A stretch of 64,000 nucleotides of DNA from Rhodoferax sp. Lineage in GTDB: Bacteria; Pseudomonadota; Gammaproteobacteria; Burkholderiales; Burkholderiaceae_C. A model generated the notes under the pieces. That model saw only the letters and a list, made by a program, of their open reading frames with translations. It ran no database searches and was not told where the DNA came from. Numbering within the stretch: position 1 is the stretch's first letter; every line of letters begins with the position of its first letter. Positions 62,739-64,000 of the stretch are shown in pieces. Location of the stretch: the NCBI RefSeq assembly GCF_025354435.1, contig NZ_JANXMU010000002.1:36185-100184 (forward strand). Direction: 5' to 3'. The translations under genes were made by a program, and so were the position numbers.

Positions 62739-63797
62739 ATGACAGATGCCACCCCTCCCCACAAGCGCCGCGTACGTTACGCTGGCACCCATCCTCGCCA
62801 GTTTGAAGAAAAGTACAAAGAGCTGGACCCCACGCGCCATGCGGCAGAGGTGGATAAGGTCATGCTGCGCGGGCAAACGCCTGCGGGCATGCACCGCTCC
62901 ATTTGTGTGGACGAAATCCTCGCCATCCTGAAGCCTTTGCCAGGCGAAACTGGCGTGGATCTGACACTAGGTTTTGGCGGCCACACACTGGCCATGCTGC
63001 CGCTGGTGCAGCCGGGCGGGCGCATGTTTGGCATGGATGTGGATCCGATCGAGCTACCCCGCACCACGGCGCGGCTGCGTGCAGCGGGCTTTGGCGACGA
63101 GACGCTCATCGTGCATCGGGCCAACTTCAGCGAACTGGCCACTTTGCTGCCCCAGGCGGGCGGTGGCTTTGACTTTGTGCTGGCAGACCTGGGCGTATCG
63201 TCCATGCAAATTGACAATCCGGCACGGGGTTTCAGTTTCCGGGCCGATGGGCCGTTGGATCTGCGCCTGGACCCCACCAGCGGCCAGTCGGCCAGCGAAC
63301 TGCTGTTGTGCGTGACCCGGCACCGGTTGCGCGATTTGTTGACAGATAACTCGGACGAACCTTTTGCCCTGCCATTGGCCGCAGCCCTGCAAGGCCAGTA
63401 TCTAGAGACCACCGTGCAGCTCGCCGACCTGGTGCGGGCCACGATGGAGCTGGCGTACAAGCGCAGCATGCCTGCAGAAGAGCGCTTGGCCGAGACTAAA
63501 AAAGTGCTGCAGCGCACGTTCCAGGCGCTGCGCATTGAGGTGAACGACGAGTTTGGCGTGCTGGATACCATGTTGCTAAACCTGCCTGCCTGCCTCAAGC
63601 CGGGTGGGCGCGTGGCGATTTTGAGCTTTCACTCCGGCGAAGACCGGCGGGTGAAAAAGTGCTTCCAAACCGGCGAGCGCAACGGCACTTTCAGCAGCGT
63701 GGCCCCCGACCCGATTCGTGCCTCGTATGACGAGCAACGCAGCAACCCCCGCTCCACGTCTGCCAAGTTGCGCTGGGCGGTGCGGGCACTGCACTGA
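62739..63797 (+). CDS. rsmH: RsmH-type 16S rRNA methyltransferase
   Basis: 352 residues. RsmH (MraW) methylates N4 of C1402 in 16S rRNA using S-adenosylmethionine. The SAM site is VDLTLGFGGHT and GMDVDPIELPRT; LADLGVSSMQID and the C-terminal ILSFHSGEDRRVKKCF are family motifs. A basic N-terminal extension (about 35 residues, KRRVRYAGTHPRQFEEKYKE) is unusual. It is not in a cell-division (dcw) cluster, where rsmH normally sits beside mraZ and ftsL; this may be a second, diverged copy with a different target. Confidence 0.85.
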   Translation: MTDATPPHKRRVRYAGTHPRQFEEKYKELDPTRHAAEVDKVMLRGQTPAGMHRSICVDEILAILKPLPGETGVDLTLGFGGHTLAMLPLVQPGGRMFGMDVDPIELPRTTARLRAAGFGDETLIVHRANFSELATLLPQAGGGFDFVLADLGVSSMQIDNPARGFSFRADGPLDLRLDPTSGQSASELLLCVTRHRLRDLLTDNSDEPFALPLAAALQGQYLETTVQLADLVRATMELAYKRSMPAEERLAETKKVLQRTFQALRIEVNDEFGVLDTMLLNLPACLKPGGRVAILSFHSGEDRRVKKCFQTGERNGTFSSVAPDPIRASYDEQRSNPRSTSAKLRWAVRALH

Positions 63798-63866
63798 GCT
63801 GCGCATTCAGCGAGGCTCAGACCTCATGCCGTCCCACCCAGCGCTCCTTCAGCAAATAGCCGTTAA
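63798..63866. other. Short spacer between rsmH and the IS element
   Basis: About 70 bp with no gene. It ends in CGTTAA before the IS end at 63867. No target-site duplication can be judged because the far end lies outside the window. Confidence 0.4.
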
Positions 63867-64000
63867 GGCAACGCTGAATAAGTCCCGACCTGGCGCGTGA
63901 CTTGCATTGGTATTGTCATCCCTCACAAGGCGACAAAGATGAAGCAACACACCCTGGCCCTGGCCGCCGACCAAGAAGCGGGATTCGCCCAGCACCGCAA
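63867..64000 (+). mobile_element. Left end of an IS5-type insertion sequence (truncated by window edge)
   Basis: GGCAACGCTGAATAAGTCC at 63867-63885 is the probable terminal inverted repeat, matching the solo end at 21467-21485. Fifty-three bases later a transposase gene begins. The rest lies beyond the window. Confidence 0.75.
63939..64000 (+). CDS. IS5-family transposase, N-terminal fragment (window edge)
   Basis: The ATG at 63939 with AAGGCGACAAAG upstream opens a frame that runs off the window: MKQHTLALAADQEAGFAQHR. This N-terminus is typical of IS5-family transposases, which begin MKQ-T-LA-AAD. Only 20 residues are visible, so subgroup and intactness are unknown. Confidence 0.7.
   Translation, partial: MKQHTLALAADQEAGFAQHR

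Overview
The window is about 64 kb of high-GC, densely coding DNA from a betaproteobacterium, most likely Burkholderiales, family Comamonadaceae (Rhodoferax/Polaromonas-like). The pointers are a monomeric NADP isocitrate dehydrogenase, a phasin (polyhydroxyalkanoate granules), a PEP-CTERM protein, a PDH operon whose E3 carries its own lipoyl domain, and a family of short GCTAGCG-type palindromic repeats scattered between genes. The genus is inference; no rRNA or tRNA gene is present. It reads as ordinary chromosome with several accessory islands, not as a phage or plasmid.

Left part (1-5.4 kb): the 3' end of a PAS-GGDEF diguanylate cyclase with an I-site; a divergent DUF1127 gene / LysR regulator pair with an inverted TTACCAGC operator; an orphan ParB-like protein; and a cyclic-di-GMP-I riboswitch in front of a lipoprotein sedolisin (S53) peptidase. 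Next (5.4-14.2 kb) comes the most unusual locus: six minus-strand genes, mostly overlapping or a few bases apart, for a di-heme c-type cytochrome, a GMC flavin oxidoreductase, a small unknown protein, a membrane protein with two related ferredoxin-like halves, a DyP peroxidase and a catalase-like haem protein. I recognise the enzyme families but no described pathway that uses this set.

Middle part (14.5-31 kb): icd; an unknown protein; a lipoprotein glycoside hydrolase of family GH2 fused to two AbfB domains, next to a PEP-CTERM protein and a relic insertion-sequence end; a TldD/TldE-type peptidase pair; a membrane-anchored receiver-domain protein; a carbon-nitrogen hydrolase; a patatin lipoprotein; a phasin; a histone-deacetylase-like amidohydrolase; and an azoreductase with a divergent LysR regulator.

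31-44 kb: a fructose-type sugar ABC transporter operon (binding protein, permease, ATPase) followed by a FucU/RbsD mutarotase and a ROK regulator, with a probable ROK operator upstream; then pncB, a 2-hydroxyacid dehydrogenase, rmuC, a frameshifted MFS transporter, a LOG-family protein, a BON lipoprotein and dctA.

44-64 kb: a PvdQ-like acylase predicted to be a lipoprotein; pyrD divergent from rpiA; prlC with a glutaredoxin-like protein; folD; a PAS histidine kinase and FixJ-type regulator divergent from the pyruvate dehydrogenase operon aceE-aceF-(proteasome-like gene)-lpdA; an RsmH-type methyltransferase; and the start of an IS5-type element at the right edge. The proteasome-like gene between aceF and lpdA, and the six-gene redox operon, are the two strongest leads for uncharacterised biology.
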